A stretch of DNA of 64,000 bases from Amycolatopsis eburnea (GTDB taxonomy: Bacteria > Actinomycetota > Actinomycetes > Mycobacteriales > Pseudonocardiaceae): contig NZ_RSEC01000061.1 of the NCBI RefSeq assembly GCF_003937945.1, positions 558,001 through 622,000 of the forward strand, written 5' to 3'. The notes beneath the pieces are model-generated. The model was not told the origin of the DNA. It made no database searches and worked only from the letters and a program-made list of their open reading frames with translations. Within the stretch, counting starts at the first letter, position 1. Each line of letters begins with the position of its first letter. Positions 34,248 through 43,500 of this stretch are shown piece by piece. A program made the position numbers and the translations under genes.

Positions 34248-35530
34248 TGCTCTCCTCCGGTCCGGCGGCGCACGACCGCGCGGCCGCCCTTGGCGGGGGC
34301 GTAGGCCACGCCCCTCGAGTGCCAGCGTTCGCCGGGCTCGCTCGTCGGGACCAGCGTGAAGTCCCGCAGCAGCGTCCGCAGCACGACGGTCATCTCCATG
34401 GTGGCGAACGCGGCGCCCAGGCAGCGGCGGGTGCCGCCGCCGAACGGGATCCACTGGTAGAGATCCGGCCGCGCGCCGTCGAAGCGGTGCGGGTCGAAGG
34501 TGGCCGCGTGCGGGAACACGGCGTCGTCGTCGTGCACCAGCGCGATGCTGACCAGCACGTTGTAGCCCTTGGGCAGGGTCCACCGGCCCAGCCGGAAGCC
34601 GTCCTGCTTGACCTGGCGGGCGGTGAGGTCGATGACCGGGCGGGTGCGCTGGACCTCGAGGATCGTCGCGTCGAGGAGGTCGTCGCTTTCGGTGAGCTCG
34701 CGCAGGATCGCCGGGTGGCGGCGCAGGCGTTCGACGGCCCAGGCCAGCGTGGTCGCGGTGGTCTCGTGCCCGGCGGTGAGCAGGGTGAGGAGCTGGTCGG
34801 CGATCTCGTCGCGGGTCAGGCCGGAGCCGTCGTCGTGGCGGGTCTGCAGCATCATCGCGAGGACGTCGTCGCCGTCCGGGCGGGCCTTGGCGATCAGCCG
34901 GTCGACGATCGCGTCGTAGTCCCGGCGCATCCGTTCGAAGCGGCGCCACGGGTTGAAGCGGCCCTTCTTCGTGATCGGCAGGACGGCCAGCCGCGAGCCG
35001 AGCGTGACGAACGGCGGGAGCAGTTCGCGCAGCTCCGCGAATTCGGCCCCTTCCGCGCCGAACACCGCGCGGAGAATGGCGTTCAGCGTGATCCGCATCA
35101 TCGACGGCAGCGTCGCGAACTCCTTGCCGTCCGGCCAGCTCGCGAGTTCGCGGACGGTTTCGGCTTCGACGATCTGTTCGTAGGCGGCGAGCCGTCGGCC
35201 GTGGAAGGGCGGTACCAGGAGCTTGCGCTGCCGCTTGTGCTCGTCACCGGAGAGGGCGAACAGCGACCGCGGCCCGAGGACGCGGCCGAGGTTGACTTCG
35301 AGGTTGTCGACGAGGTCGGGCCCGGACGTGAACAGCTGCTTGATTTCGGCGGGGTCGGCGAGCACGACGGCGTTGCCGAAGATCGGCACGTTCACCGTGA
35401 AGGCGTCGCCGTAGCGTTCCTTGAGCCGCCGCATGCCCCGCAGGGGTTGGGTGAGCGCGTAGGCGCCCTGGACGGCGCGGGGCACGCTCGGTCCCGGTGG
35501 CAGCGTCACCGCGCTTGTCATGGTCGTCAT
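34244..35530 (-). CDS. Cytochrome P450
   Basis: 428 residues. I-helix oxygen-activation motif AGHETTA, K-helix EVQRTRP and heme-binding FGGGTRRCLGAAFA with the ligand Cys370. It belongs to the actinobacterial group with AAA-like hydrophobic access helix; the substrate is unknown. First gene of the five-gene operon, reading away from the TetR gene. ATG at 35530 has GGGAGG 4 nt upstream; a second ATG at 35521 is possible. No ferredoxin or reductase gene is adjacent. Confidence 0.94.
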   Translation of the reverse strand: MTTMTSAVTLPPGPSVPRAVQGAYALTQPLRGMRRLKERYGDAFTVNVPIFGNAVVLADPAEIKQLFTSGPDLVDNLEVNLGRVLGPRSLFALSGDEHKRQRKLLVPPFHGRRLAAYEQIVEAETVRELASWPDGKEFATLPSMMRITLNAILRAVFGAEGAEFAELRELLPPFVTLGSRLAVLPITKKGRFNPWRRFERMRRDYDAIVDRLIAKARPDGDDVLAMMLQTRHDDGSGLTRDEIADQLLTLLTAGHETTATTLAWAVERLRRHPAILRELTESDDLLDATILEVQRTRPVIDLTARQVKQDGFRLGRWTLPKGYNVLVSIALVHDDDAVFPHAATFDPHRFDGARPDLYQWIPFGGGTRRCLGAAFATMEMTVVLRTLLRDFTLVPTSEPGERWHSRGVAYAPAKGGRAVVRRRTGGEQ

Positions 35531-35558
35531 CGACCCTCCCGGAAAGGTGGTACGCGAA

Positions 35559-35573
35559 CGTACCGTCGGTACG
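35559..35573. promoter_or_regulatory. TetR-type operator between P450 and TetR genes
   Basis: CGTACCG and CGGTACG flank a central T as a perfect 15-bp palindrome, 29 nt upstream of the P450 start and 46 nt upstream of the TetR start. More GTAC words surround it (GGTACGCG before, GGTACGCC after), so two overlapping dimers could bind. Position and symmetry fit autorepression plus control of the operon. Confidence 0.7.
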
Positions 35574-35618
35574 GTACGCCGGTGTACCATCCGGTTTCAA
35601 GAGGAAGGGGTGACTGCC

Positions 35619-36209
35619 GTGGACGTCGACACCCGCCGGCACCGCCAGCGCCTGCTGGACGGCCTGGCCGAGTCGATCACCGAAACCGGCTTCCGCGACA
35701 CGACGGTGGCCGACGTCGTCCGCCGCGCCCGCACTTCCCGCCGGACGTTCTACGAGCACTTTTCGAGCCGCGAGGAGTGCCTGATCGCCCTGCTGGCCGA
35801 CGCTAACCGCGCGATGATCCAGCAGATCTCGGACGCGGTGGACCCTGGTGCGCCGTGGGACGTTCAGGTGCGCCAGGCGATCGAGTCCTGGATCGCCTGC
35901 GCGGAATCGGAACCGGCGATCACCCTGAGCTGGATCCGCGACGTACCCGCGCTGGGCGCCGCGGCCCGGGACTTGCAGCGCGACGCGATGGAGGGGTTCA
36001 TCGCGATGACGCAGCGCCTGACGGACACACCGTCGTTGCGGGCGGCCGGGATCAGCCCGCCGTCGCGGCAGATGGCGATCATCCTGCTGGGCGGGCTGCG
36101 GGAGCTGATCGCGACGACGGTGGAGGACGGCGGGAGGGCTGGGGACGTCACCGAGGTGGCGGTGCGGGCGTCGATCGCGTTGCTGGGGCCCGTGGTCGAC
36201 ACCCCGTGA
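35619..36209 (+). CDS. TetR-family transcriptional regulator
   Basis: 196 residues: HRQRLLDGLAESITETGFRD and TTVADVVRRARTSRRTFYEH form the typical TetR DNA-binding domain; the rest is a helical ligand-binding domain. Divergent from the P450 operon with a palindrome in between, it is the probable repressor of that operon. The start is GTG at 35619, 8 nt after the AAGGGG-type site; GTG at 35610 is possible. Confidence 0.9.
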   Translation: MDVDTRRHRQRLLDGLAESITETGFRDTTVADVVRRARTSRRTFYEHFSSREECLIALLADANRAMIQQISDAVDPGAPWDVQVRQAIESWIACAESEPAITLSWIRDVPALGAAARDLQRDAMEGFIAMTQRLTDTPSLRAAGISPPSRQMAIILLGGLRELIATTVEDGGRAGDVTEVAVRASIALLGPVVDTP

Positions 36210-36219
36210 GCGGCTAGGC

Positions 36220-36408
36220 CTGTATCGAAATCGTTCAGAGCCGTTCGGCGACCGTGGCCCGCCTCCTGGCCGCGTGGTCTGCCCGGCGTCGCGGGGATGT
36301 CATGAAAGGGTCGTTCATGTCGTCTGGCGAGGTGAACGACTCTTTCATGACATCGCGGGTGGGCGGACCACCCGCCGGCTGTCCGCACCGACGCCGATTT
36401 CGATACAG
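36220..36408. repeat. 189-bp nested palindromic element (MITE-like)
   Basis: Outer 14-bp perfect inverted repeats CTGTATCGAAATCG (36220-36233) and CGATTTCGATACAG (36395-36408) enclose an inner 22-bp hairpin. Its arms, 36296-36317 and 36333-36354, differ at one position that would still pair as G-U in RNA (arm words GATGTCATGAAAG and CTTTCATGACATC). Between them a partially complementary GTGGTCTGCCC / GGGCGGACCAC pair is also seen. There is no coding capacity. It fills almost the whole gap between the TetR gene and the SEFIR gene. Could be a small non-autonomous element or a strong bidirectional terminator. Confidence 0.8.
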
Positions 36409-36411
36409 ACC

Positions 36412-37383
36412 CTACGTCACCACCGGGTCGCCGAGACCGAGTTCCGGCGGCCGTCCTCGCCGCGTGACGACGACGGCCGCGGAGCCGAACGGCGATGCCG
36501 TGGGGCTCGGGCGGGACATCTCCAAGCGCAGCACGCGCGCGCCGGAGACGTCGACGTCGATCTCCGCCGGCTTTCCGGGGGCCACGTTGTGCGCCGAGCG
36601 GGGCGTGCCGTCGAGGACCACGCGCAGGTGCCCGACCTGGTGGGGGTCCCGGGCGTCGTCGAGCACCCCGGCGACCGTGGTGAACCGCTCGTAGTGGCCG
36701 CCCAGGTCGAGTTCGACGTACCCCGGCCCGGTCGCGGCCGGGATCGACGGCCGCAGGACGATGCTGTTCTCGTACCGCACGCCGCCGATCGAGGCCGGGC
36801 CGCGCCGGATGCCCTGGCTGGCGCACGACCACGGCAGTTCGCCGGCGTGCACGGGCGGGGCTTCGAGCTCGCCTCCGCGCCAGACCCCTCGAGGCGGTGC
36901 CGTGTGCTGCCCCCGCCCGATGATCGCGCCGAGCAAGTCGGCCACACCGTCGGCGGTGATCTGCGAGATCTCGTACCGCGTCATGGAGTAGGGGTTGAGG
37001 AATTCGGGGATGTCGTCGATCGACCCACCGGGCAGGACGACGGGAAGCACGCGGCGGGTGCCGTCGTCGAGGTCCTTGGTCAGCTTGTTGCGGATGATGG
37101 CGGTCTCGAACTGGGCGCCGCGGCCTTCATCCGGAGGGGCATCGCCGTCGGCGCGAGCCCGGTACAGGGGCGACGCCACGACGATGATGAAGTCGGCCGC
37201 CTTGAGGTTCCGCGTGGCCCACAACGACCAGTCGACGCGGACGTTGTCCTGCCACTGGTCGAGGACGACCTCCAGGCCGATCCGGCTGTGCAGCAGGGTC
37301 GCGAACTTCCGGACCTGCGCCTTGTGCTCTTCGGTGTCGTGCGAATAGCTGATGAACACCCGGGGCGCCTCGCGCTCGGACAT
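36412..37383 (-). CDS. SEFIR-NPCBM fusion protein
   Basis: 323 residues. Residues ~8-150 are a SEFIR domain (PRVFISYSHDTEEHKAQVRK, EVVLDQWQDN, ADFIIVVASPLYRARAD), a TIR-related signalling module. Residues ~185-315 resemble a novel putative carbohydrate-binding module: SIGGVRYENSIVLRPSIPAA, YVELDLGGHYERFTTVAGVL, LRVVLDG. No signal peptide, so the sugar-like module is intracellular and may sense a nucleotide, sugar or damaged envelope piece. ATG at 37383 has GAGGAG 6 nt upstream. A TTGACA-17-TATACG promoter precedes it. It is divergent from the TIR/HerA operon and probably part of the same conflict system. Confidence 0.88.
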   Translation of the reverse strand: MSEREAPRVFISYSHDTEEHKAQVRKFATLLHSRIGLEVVLDQWQDNVRVDWSLWATRNLKAADFIIVVASPLYRARADGDAPPDEGRGAQFETAIIRNKLTKDLDDGTRRVLPVVLPGGSIDDIPEFLNPYSMTRYEISQITADGVADLLGAIIGRGQHTAPPRGVWRGGELEAPPVHAGELPWSCASQGIRRGPASIGGVRYENSIVLRPSIPAATGPGYVELDLGGHYERFTTVAGVLDDARDPHQVGHLRVVLDGTPRSAHNVAPGKPAEIDVDVSGARVLRLEMSRPSPTASPFGSAAVVVTRRGRPPELGLGDPVVT

Positions 37384-37473
37384 CGGTGGCTCCTCGGGAT
37401 CGGGCGGTGATTCACCGATCCGGGAGATCGGTATTCCGGAAACAACTCCCCGTTCTTTCCGGTGTTCGCCTGT

Positions 37474-37502
37474 CGTATATCCGTGGCTCGACGGATTGTC
37501 AA
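37474..37502 (-). promoter_or_regulatory. Consensus-like housekeeping promoter for the SEFIR gene
   Basis: On the minus strand TTGACA (37497-37502) is separated by exactly 17 nt from TATACG (37474-37479). This is close to the vegetative sigma consensus and unusually good for this GC-rich genome. The predicted start is about 85 nt before the SEFIR ATG. Confidence 0.6.
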
Positions 37503-37629
37503 GAGGTGCGTTTCGGGGTCGCTGTGACGGGTGGCCAGTTATTGTCCTGGATCTGTCCGGTTTAGCGCCTTCTTCGGGGGAGCGGCGCGGATCTAGGATC
37601 GGATCCGCCTGGTGGGGAGCGGTGAAGGA

Positions 37630-38226
37630 GTGGCGGCTCGCGTGTACGAGTACGACGTGTTCATCAGCTACCGCCGTTCCGCGAGCGACATATCCGAGTG
37701 GATCCGCAACCATTTCCACCCGCGTCTCCTGGAAGTGCTCGACAACAATCGTTACGAAGACGTTCGGATTTTCTTCGACGACGAGGTGCGGGTCGGTGCC
37801 CGCTGGCCCGACGAACTGAGCGGTGCGTTGCTGCGTTCGCGCGTGCTCGTGCCGGTCTGCTCGCCGAAGTACTTCCGGGACGAATGGTGCCTGGCCGAGT
37901 GGTTCTCGATGGCCGATCGTGAAGCGCTGGCCACCGCCGAGCCGCGTGAGCAGCGGCTGCCCTTGATCTACCCGGTGATCTTCTGCGACTCCCAGCACTT
38001 CCCGGACTGGGCCCACGAGCGGCGCCCGCGGGATCTGCAGCAGTGGAACCACCCGTTCGAGCACTTCCAGACCGCGCCCGCCTACCTCGACTTCAACCAG
38101 CGGATCAAGCAGATCGCCGCGGAACTGGAGGAGCTGATCGACCGGGCACCGGAGTGGCGAGGCGACTGGCCGGTCAGCACCCCGGTCGTGGAACCGCCGA
38201 GCCGGGCACGAATGCCGAGGTTCTGA
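37630..38226 (+). CDS. TIR-domain protein
   Basis: 198 residues, almost all one TIR domain: YEYDVFISYRRSASDISEWI, IFFDDEVRVGARWPDELS, SRVLVPVCSPKYFRDEWCLA. The W-C-x-x-E motif gives Glu90 at the position of the catalytic glutamate of NAD-cleaving TIR domains. A 40-residue C-terminal helix follows. First gene of a four-gene plus-strand operon; its stop is 3 nt before the next ATG. GTG at 37630 is preferred (GGGGAG upstream), with GTG at 37612 or 37642 possible. It may cleave NAD or make a nucleotide signal when triggered. Confidence 0.9.
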   Translation: MAARVYEYDVFISYRRSASDISEWIRNHFHPRLLEVLDNNRYEDVRIFFDDEVRVGARWPDELSGALLRSRVLVPVCSPKYFRDEWCLAEWFSMADREALATAEPREQRLPLIYPVIFCDSQHFPDWAHERRPRDLQQWNHPFEHFQTAPAYLDFNQRIKQIAAELEELIDRAPEWRGDWPVSTPVVEPPSRARMPRF

Positions 38227-38229
38227 CGG

Positions 38230-39858
38230 ATGCCGGGATCGGTCTTCACCTTCTACTCCTACAAAGGCGGGGTCGGCCGCAGCTTCACGCTGGCCAACAT
38301 CGCCGTGCTGCTGGCCCGGTGGGGGCACCGCGTGCTCTGCCTGGACTGGGACCTCGAAGCGCCCGGCCTCGCCGACTACTTCCGGCCGCGGTTGCCGAAG
38401 CGGCCGAGCGGGGGCGTGGTCGACATCGTCGACGACTTCCGGCGGGGCCGGTTCGCCCCGGACGCGCACGTCCAGCGGCTCGACGACGCCGGCGTGCTCG
38501 ACTTCGTCGCGGCCGGCCGCGAGGAGCCCGGCTACCTCGGGCAGCTGCAGGAGATCGACTGGGACGCGCTGTACGACGACGGGTTCGGCGAATACCTCGA
38601 GGAGTGCCGCGAGCACTGGGTCACGCGCTACGACTTCGTGCTCATCGACAGCCGCACCGGCATCTCCGACATCGGCGGCATCTGCACCGCGCACCTGCCG
38701 GACCACCTCGTCCTGCTCTTCACCGCCAACCGGCAGAGCATCCTCGGCGCGATGGACGCCGCCCGCCGGGCCGACGCGGCGCGCAACCGCCTGCCGTTCG
38801 ACCGCTCGCGGCTGACCGTGCTGCCGGTGCTGTCGCGGTTCGACAACCGCGAGGAGTACGACCGGTCGGAAACGTGGCGCGGCATCGTCGTCGACGAGAC
38901 GGCCGAGCTGTACGGGAGCTGGCTCGACCAGACCGTCGACCCGGCGACCATGGCCCGCCACCTCACTTTGCCGTACGTGTCCTACTGGAGCTTCGGCGAG
39001 CAGCTGCCGGTGCTGTCGGAACAGACGCCCAGCGCCGACCAGATCGGGTTCGCCCTCGAGACGGTGGCGGCCGTGATCGCCTGCCGGCTGGACCGCACGG
39101 ATCTGCTGGCCGAGAACCGCGACGCCTACGTCGCCGCTGTGCGGACGAGCCGCCGGGAGTTCAAGCACGACCTGCGCGTCAGCATCCCGAGAGGCGCGGT
39201 CGGCCCGGCGAACGAGCTGGTCACCGAGCTGAAGAAGCGGGACGTCCGCGCGGTGAAATCGCTTTCGGGTGACCGTTCCCTGCTCGCCCGCGCCGAGGAC
39301 GACGCCAAGCACCTGTGCCTGGTCGTCGACGGCAAGGTCAGCCGCTGGCAGGCGGCCGAGGTCGAGCTGTTCCTGCACCGCACCCTCGGCCAGGACCGCC
39401 GCGTGATCCCGATCCTGACGGCGGGCACGGACGCGGCGTCGCTCCCGGGCTACGTCGGCAACCTGCGGTACCTGCGGCTGACCGACTCGCGCGGGCCGGC
39501 CGAGGTGGCCCGCGAACTGGTCGGCCAGCTGAAGGGCTTCACCGCGCTGGTCGAGCCGGAAGACGACCTCGACCTCGCGGGCCTGCTCGGCGAAGTCCGC
39601 GGAGCGCATCTGCGGCCGTCGCGCTGGGACCTCGTCGAAGAGCTGGTCACGGCCATGCAGGCCGCCGTCGGCGCGGGCGACAGCGGGCGCACCCACGACC
39701 TGGCCGCGGACCTGGCGGTGGCGGTGAAACCCCGCGTCGCGAACGGCGACGACCACCACGCGGCCCCGCCGGGGGTTCGCCAGTCGATCGACTGGCTGCT
39801 GCGAACCCTCGACACCCGAGCGAAAACCACGACGCAGCACCGGAAGGATCTCGAATGA
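38230..39858 (+). CDS. KGGVGR-variant MinD/ParA-like ATPase with TIR-like and helical C-terminal domains
   Basis: 542 residues. Residues 1-~290 form a SIMIBI ATPase with a deviant P-loop: SYKGGVGRSFTLANIA, where Arg17 replaces the usual P-loop Lys while the signature Lys12 is kept. LDWDLEAPGLADYF and FVLIDSRTGISDIGG are the switch-like motifs. Residues ~316-435 look like a divergent TIR-type fold (AEDDAKHLCLVVDGKVSRWQ, RVIPILTAGTD). The last ~85 residues (LRPSRWDLVEELVTAMQAAV ... PPGVRQSIDWLL) resemble the small CATRA-associated helical module of conflict systems; this last match is from memory and uncertain. Stop overlaps the next ATG (ATGA). Confidence 0.88.
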   Translation: MPGSVFTFYSYKGGVGRSFTLANIAVLLARWGHRVLCLDWDLEAPGLADYFRPRLPKRPSGGVVDIVDDFRRGRFAPDAHVQRLDDAGVLDFVAAGREEPGYLGQLQEIDWDALYDDGFGEYLEECREHWVTRYDFVLIDSRTGISDIGGICTAHLPDHLVLLFTANRQSILGAMDAARRADAARNRLPFDRSRLTVLPVLSRFDNREEYDRSETWRGIVVDETAELYGSWLDQTVDPATMARHLTLPYVSYWSFGEQLPVLSEQTPSADQIGFALETVAAVIACRLDRTDLLAENRDAYVAAVRTSRREFKHDLRVSIPRGAVGPANELVTELKKRDVRAVKSLSGDRSLLARAEDDAKHLCLVVDGKVSRWQAAEVELFLHRTLGQDRRVIPILTAGTDAASLPGYVGNLRYLRLTDSRGPAEVARELVGQLKGFTALVEPEDDLDLAGLLGEVRGAHLRPSRWDLVEELVTAMQAAVGAGDSGRTHDLAADLAVAVKPRVANGDDHHAAPPGVRQSIDWLLRTLDTRAKTTTQHRKDLE

Positions 39859-40517
39859 CCGACCGTCTGGGACACAAGCAGACCGCGGCGATGTTCACGC
39901 TGATGGTCCTGGGCCGCGAGGTGCCCAACCCGGAGTTGAAGGAGCGGGTGGGCTTCACGCTGACCGGCAAGGAACGCACCCAGCTGAACGAAACCGGGTA
40001 CATCACGAGCGAAAAGGTCGGCCGCACGTTCGTCCACCAGCTGACCGACCGCGGCTGGGCGTGGTGCGAGAAGGAGATCGGTGAGGGGAACCCGCCGCCG
40101 CCCCGTCCGCTGAGCACGCTCTGCTCGGCGCTCTACGTCGTGCTCGGCGGTTTCGACGAGTTCCTCCGCCGGCGGAACCTGCGCCTGGCGGACGTCTTCG
40201 ACCCGGCGAGCACGGGTCCGGTCGGCACCGCACCGGAATCGCGCCCGGAACCCGAGGGCGACCTCGAAACCCGCATCCGCGTCGCCTACCGCGAACTGGT
40301 GCGGGAACCCCGCGGCTGGGTCGGCCTGGTCGACCTGCGCCCGAAGCTCGGCGCGCCGGCGGCGGAGGTCGACGCCGTGCTCAAGCGGCTGAGCAGCGCG
40401 GGCAAGGTGCACCTCGTACCGGAGGACAACCGCAAGGCACTGACCGCGGCCGACCACGAGGCGGCGATCCGCATCGGCGGTGAGGACAACCACCTGCTCT
40501 CGATCGAGGCGTTGTGA
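39855..40517 (+). CDS. Winged-helix-containing protein of the TIR/HerA operon
   Basis: 220 residues with two winged-helix-like segments: ~1-75 (TLMVLGREVPNPELKERVGF, TSEKVGRTFVHQLTDRGWAW) and ~135-205 (GWVGLVDLRPKLGAPAAEVD, LKRLSSAGKVHLVPEDNRKA). A Pro/Arg linker joins them. It overlaps both neighbours, so it is made in step with the ATPases. It could load the HerA partner on DNA or act as transcriptional switch. No named family recognised. Confidence 0.85.
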   Translation: MTDRLGHKQTAAMFTLMVLGREVPNPELKERVGFTLTGKERTQLNETGYITSEKVGRTFVHQLTDRGWAWCEKEIGEGNPPPPRPLSTLCSALYVVLGGFDEFLRRRNLRLADVFDPASTGPVGTAPESRPEPEGDLETRIRVAYRELVREPRGWVGLVDLRPKLGAPAAEVDAVLKRLSSAGKVHLVPEDNRKALTAADHEAAIRIGGEDNHLLSIEAL

Positions 40518-43500
40518 TGGACGAGCTCCAAGCGCTGGCGACCCTCAGCTTCGACTGGGCGGACACACCCGACCAGGTCTGGGTGGATTCGCCGTACCAC
40601 GTCGACGGCCTGCACGCCGACGCGCTCGCCGCGATCGACACGGGCATCCGCGACGCCGTGACCAGCGGCGGGCCCAGTCCGATCGGCCTCGTCCTGCGCG
40701 GGCTCAAGGGAGTCGGCAAGACCCACCTGCTGGGCCTGGTCCGCCGTCAGGTCCACCGCGCGCGGGGCTACTTCTTCCTCGACGACGTCACCGCCGCCGA
40801 CGCCTTCTGGGAAAACACGGCCGAAGCCCTGCGCCGCGGGCTGGCCCGCCCGGACGACTCCGGCGACTCGCAGCTGAAGCGCTTCCTGCTCCGCGTGTGC
40901 TTGCGGGCGCACGTCGACGCCGGCATCGAGGAGCGGATCCGGCGTGGCCGCGGACTGACCCCGGACGACCTGGAAGCGTTCATCGAGGGCGTGGAGTCCC
41001 TCGACGCGGTCGTCGCGGACGAATGCGGCGACACCGCGCGCGCCCTCGTGCTGATCGCCAGCAAGGACCGCGGGGCCAAGTACATCGGTGACGACTTCCT
41101 CGACGGCGACGAGCAGCTCACGCCGGAAGCCCGGCAGTGGAACATCTACTCGCGACCCAAGCCCGCACGGGTCCTGGTGCGGGAGATCACCCGGCTGCTG
41201 GCCCTCACGGGGCCCGTCGTGATCGCGGTGGACCAGCTCGACACCCTCGTCGCGCGGTCCGCCCAGCGCACCCAGGAAATCGGGGACAACACCGAGGAAA
41301 GCCTGCTCGTGGCGCAGATCGCCGACGGGCTGATGGGCCTGCGCGAAGTCACGCACAAGACGCTCACGGTCATGACCTGCCTGCCCAGCACGTGGGACCA
41401 GATCAAAGCCAAGTCGGCCGGGACCGTGCCGGACCGGTTCCGCGAGTCGGTCACCCTCGGCCGGATCCTCGACGCCGAGGTGGGACGCGCGCTGGTGGCG
41501 AAGCGGCTGGGAGTCGCGTACGAGGCCATGGGGTTCACGCCGCCGCACCCCACGTGGCCGGTCGCGCCGGTGGCGTTCGCTCAGCCGTGGGACCAGTGGA
41601 CGCCGCGGCAGCTGCTGAAGCGCATCGGCGCGCACATCGAACTGTGCCTGCGCGCCGGTCAGGTCCAGGAGCTCACCTCCTTCGACGAGAAGGCACCCGC
41701 GCCGGTCGTCCCGGTGCGCACCGCCGTCGAGCACGACCGGTTCGCGGAACTCGACGCTGAATTCGAGAAGCTGCAGGCCGAAGCGGACCCGGGCGCGCTG
41801 CTCGCCGAGAAGGCCGTGGACAAGGCCATGCCGGGCCTGCTTTCCGCCGCGCTGCGGTGCTGGGTCACCGAAGTCGGCGACGACGACATGGAATGGTCGT
41901 GCGAGCGCCAGAACGGGCGGAGCGAGGTGCACGCCTGGCTCACCCGGACCGTGGTCGAGGCCGCGGACCTCCAGGAGCACTGGGCGTTCCGGGTGATCGC
42001 GGCCAAGGACCCGCGCGCCGCGCTGAGCCGGTTCCGCAAGGCGCGTTCCGCGGCCGGGCAGCTGCACGGCGCGGACAACCGCCACCTCGTCATCCTCCGC
42101 GACGCCTGGGGTCGCGGGGCCAAGACCCGCGAGGAGGTCGAGAAGTTCACGACCGCGGGCGGCAAGACCATCCCGCCGAGCGCGTCCGACGTCCGGACGT
42201 TCTGGGCGTTGCAGAAGATGCTCGCCAACGGCGGCCGCGAGCTGCACGAGTGGCTCATCGACCGGCGGCCCGCGAGCCGGTCCGAGCTGCTTTCCGCGGT
42301 GTTGCCGGAGAAGCCGTCGGGGCAGCCCGCCGAAGGGACGCACCCGCCGCCCGCGGAGGGGGAGATCACGCTCGGGAGCGTCGTCGGCTCGGGGGAGCCG
42401 GTGCGGGTCGAGCTTTCCGCGCTGCGCAAGCACGCCGCCGTTTTCGCGGGGTCCGGGTCCGGGAAGACCGTGCTGCTGCGGCGGATCGTGGAGGAGTGCG
42501 CTCTCCAGGGGGTTTCCGCGATCGTCCTGGACCCCAACAACGACCTCGCTCGCCTCGGTGACGCCTGGCCGGCGCCGCCGGAGAGCTGGGGGCCCGATGA
42601 CGCCCAGCTGGCGAAGCGCTATCTCGCCGAGACGGACGTCGTCGTCTGGACGCCGGGGCGGGTGACCGGGCGGCCGTTGGCGTTCCAGCCCCTGCCGGAC
42701 TTCGCCGGGGTGCTCGACGACTCCGACGAGTTCGCCGCGGCCGTCGAGGTGGCGGTCGCGACGCTGGCGCCGCAGGCCCGGCTGACCGGGAGCACCGCGA
42801 AGACCAACATCGGGCTGGCGGTGCTGCGGCAGGCGGTGGTCGAGCACGCGCGGACCGGGTCGCGGAGCCTGCCGGAGCTGATCGAGCTGCTGACCGACCT
42901 GCCCGAAGACGTCAGCAACCTCAACGACGCCAAGCGGATCGCGGCCGGGCTGGCCGAGGTGCTCAAGGCGGCGATGGTCAACGATCCGCTCTTCGCGGGC
43001 GGCGGGGAACCGGTGGACCCGGGCGTGCTGCTGACGCCGGCCGAGGGCAAGCGGGCGCGGGTTTCGGTGATCAGCTTCGTCGGCCTGCAGGCGGAGGAGC
43101 AGCGGCAGAACTTCGTCAACCAGCTGCAGATGGAGCTGTTCGCCTGGATCAAGCGCAACCCGGCGGGGGACCGGCCGCTGGGGGCGTTGTTCGTGATGGA
43201 CGAGGCGCAGACGATGGCGTCTTCGGGGAGTCTGACGGCCAGTACGCGCAGCACGATCGTGCTCGCGTCCCAGGCCCGCAAGTACGGGCTCGGGCTGCTG
43301 TTCGCCACGCAGGCGCCCAAGGGGCTGCACAACCAGGTGGTCGGCAACGCCATGACGCAGTTCTTCGGCCGCCTCAACAGCCCGGCGCAGATCGCGGCGG
43401 CCAACGAGCTGGCGCGCGCGAAGGGGAGCCCGGTCGCGGACATCTCACGGCTGGAGCGGGCCCAGTTCTACGTGGCGGGGGAGGCGTTCGGCTTCCGGCA

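Noticed and set aside
36220..36408. Possible tRNA or riboswitch
   Set aside because: The pairing is one long palindrome, without cloverleaf or conserved loops.
38230..39858. ParA plasmid-partition gene, hence integrated plasmid
   Set aside because: The P-loop variant, the extra TIR-like tail and absence of parB or replication genes argue for a conflict ATPase.
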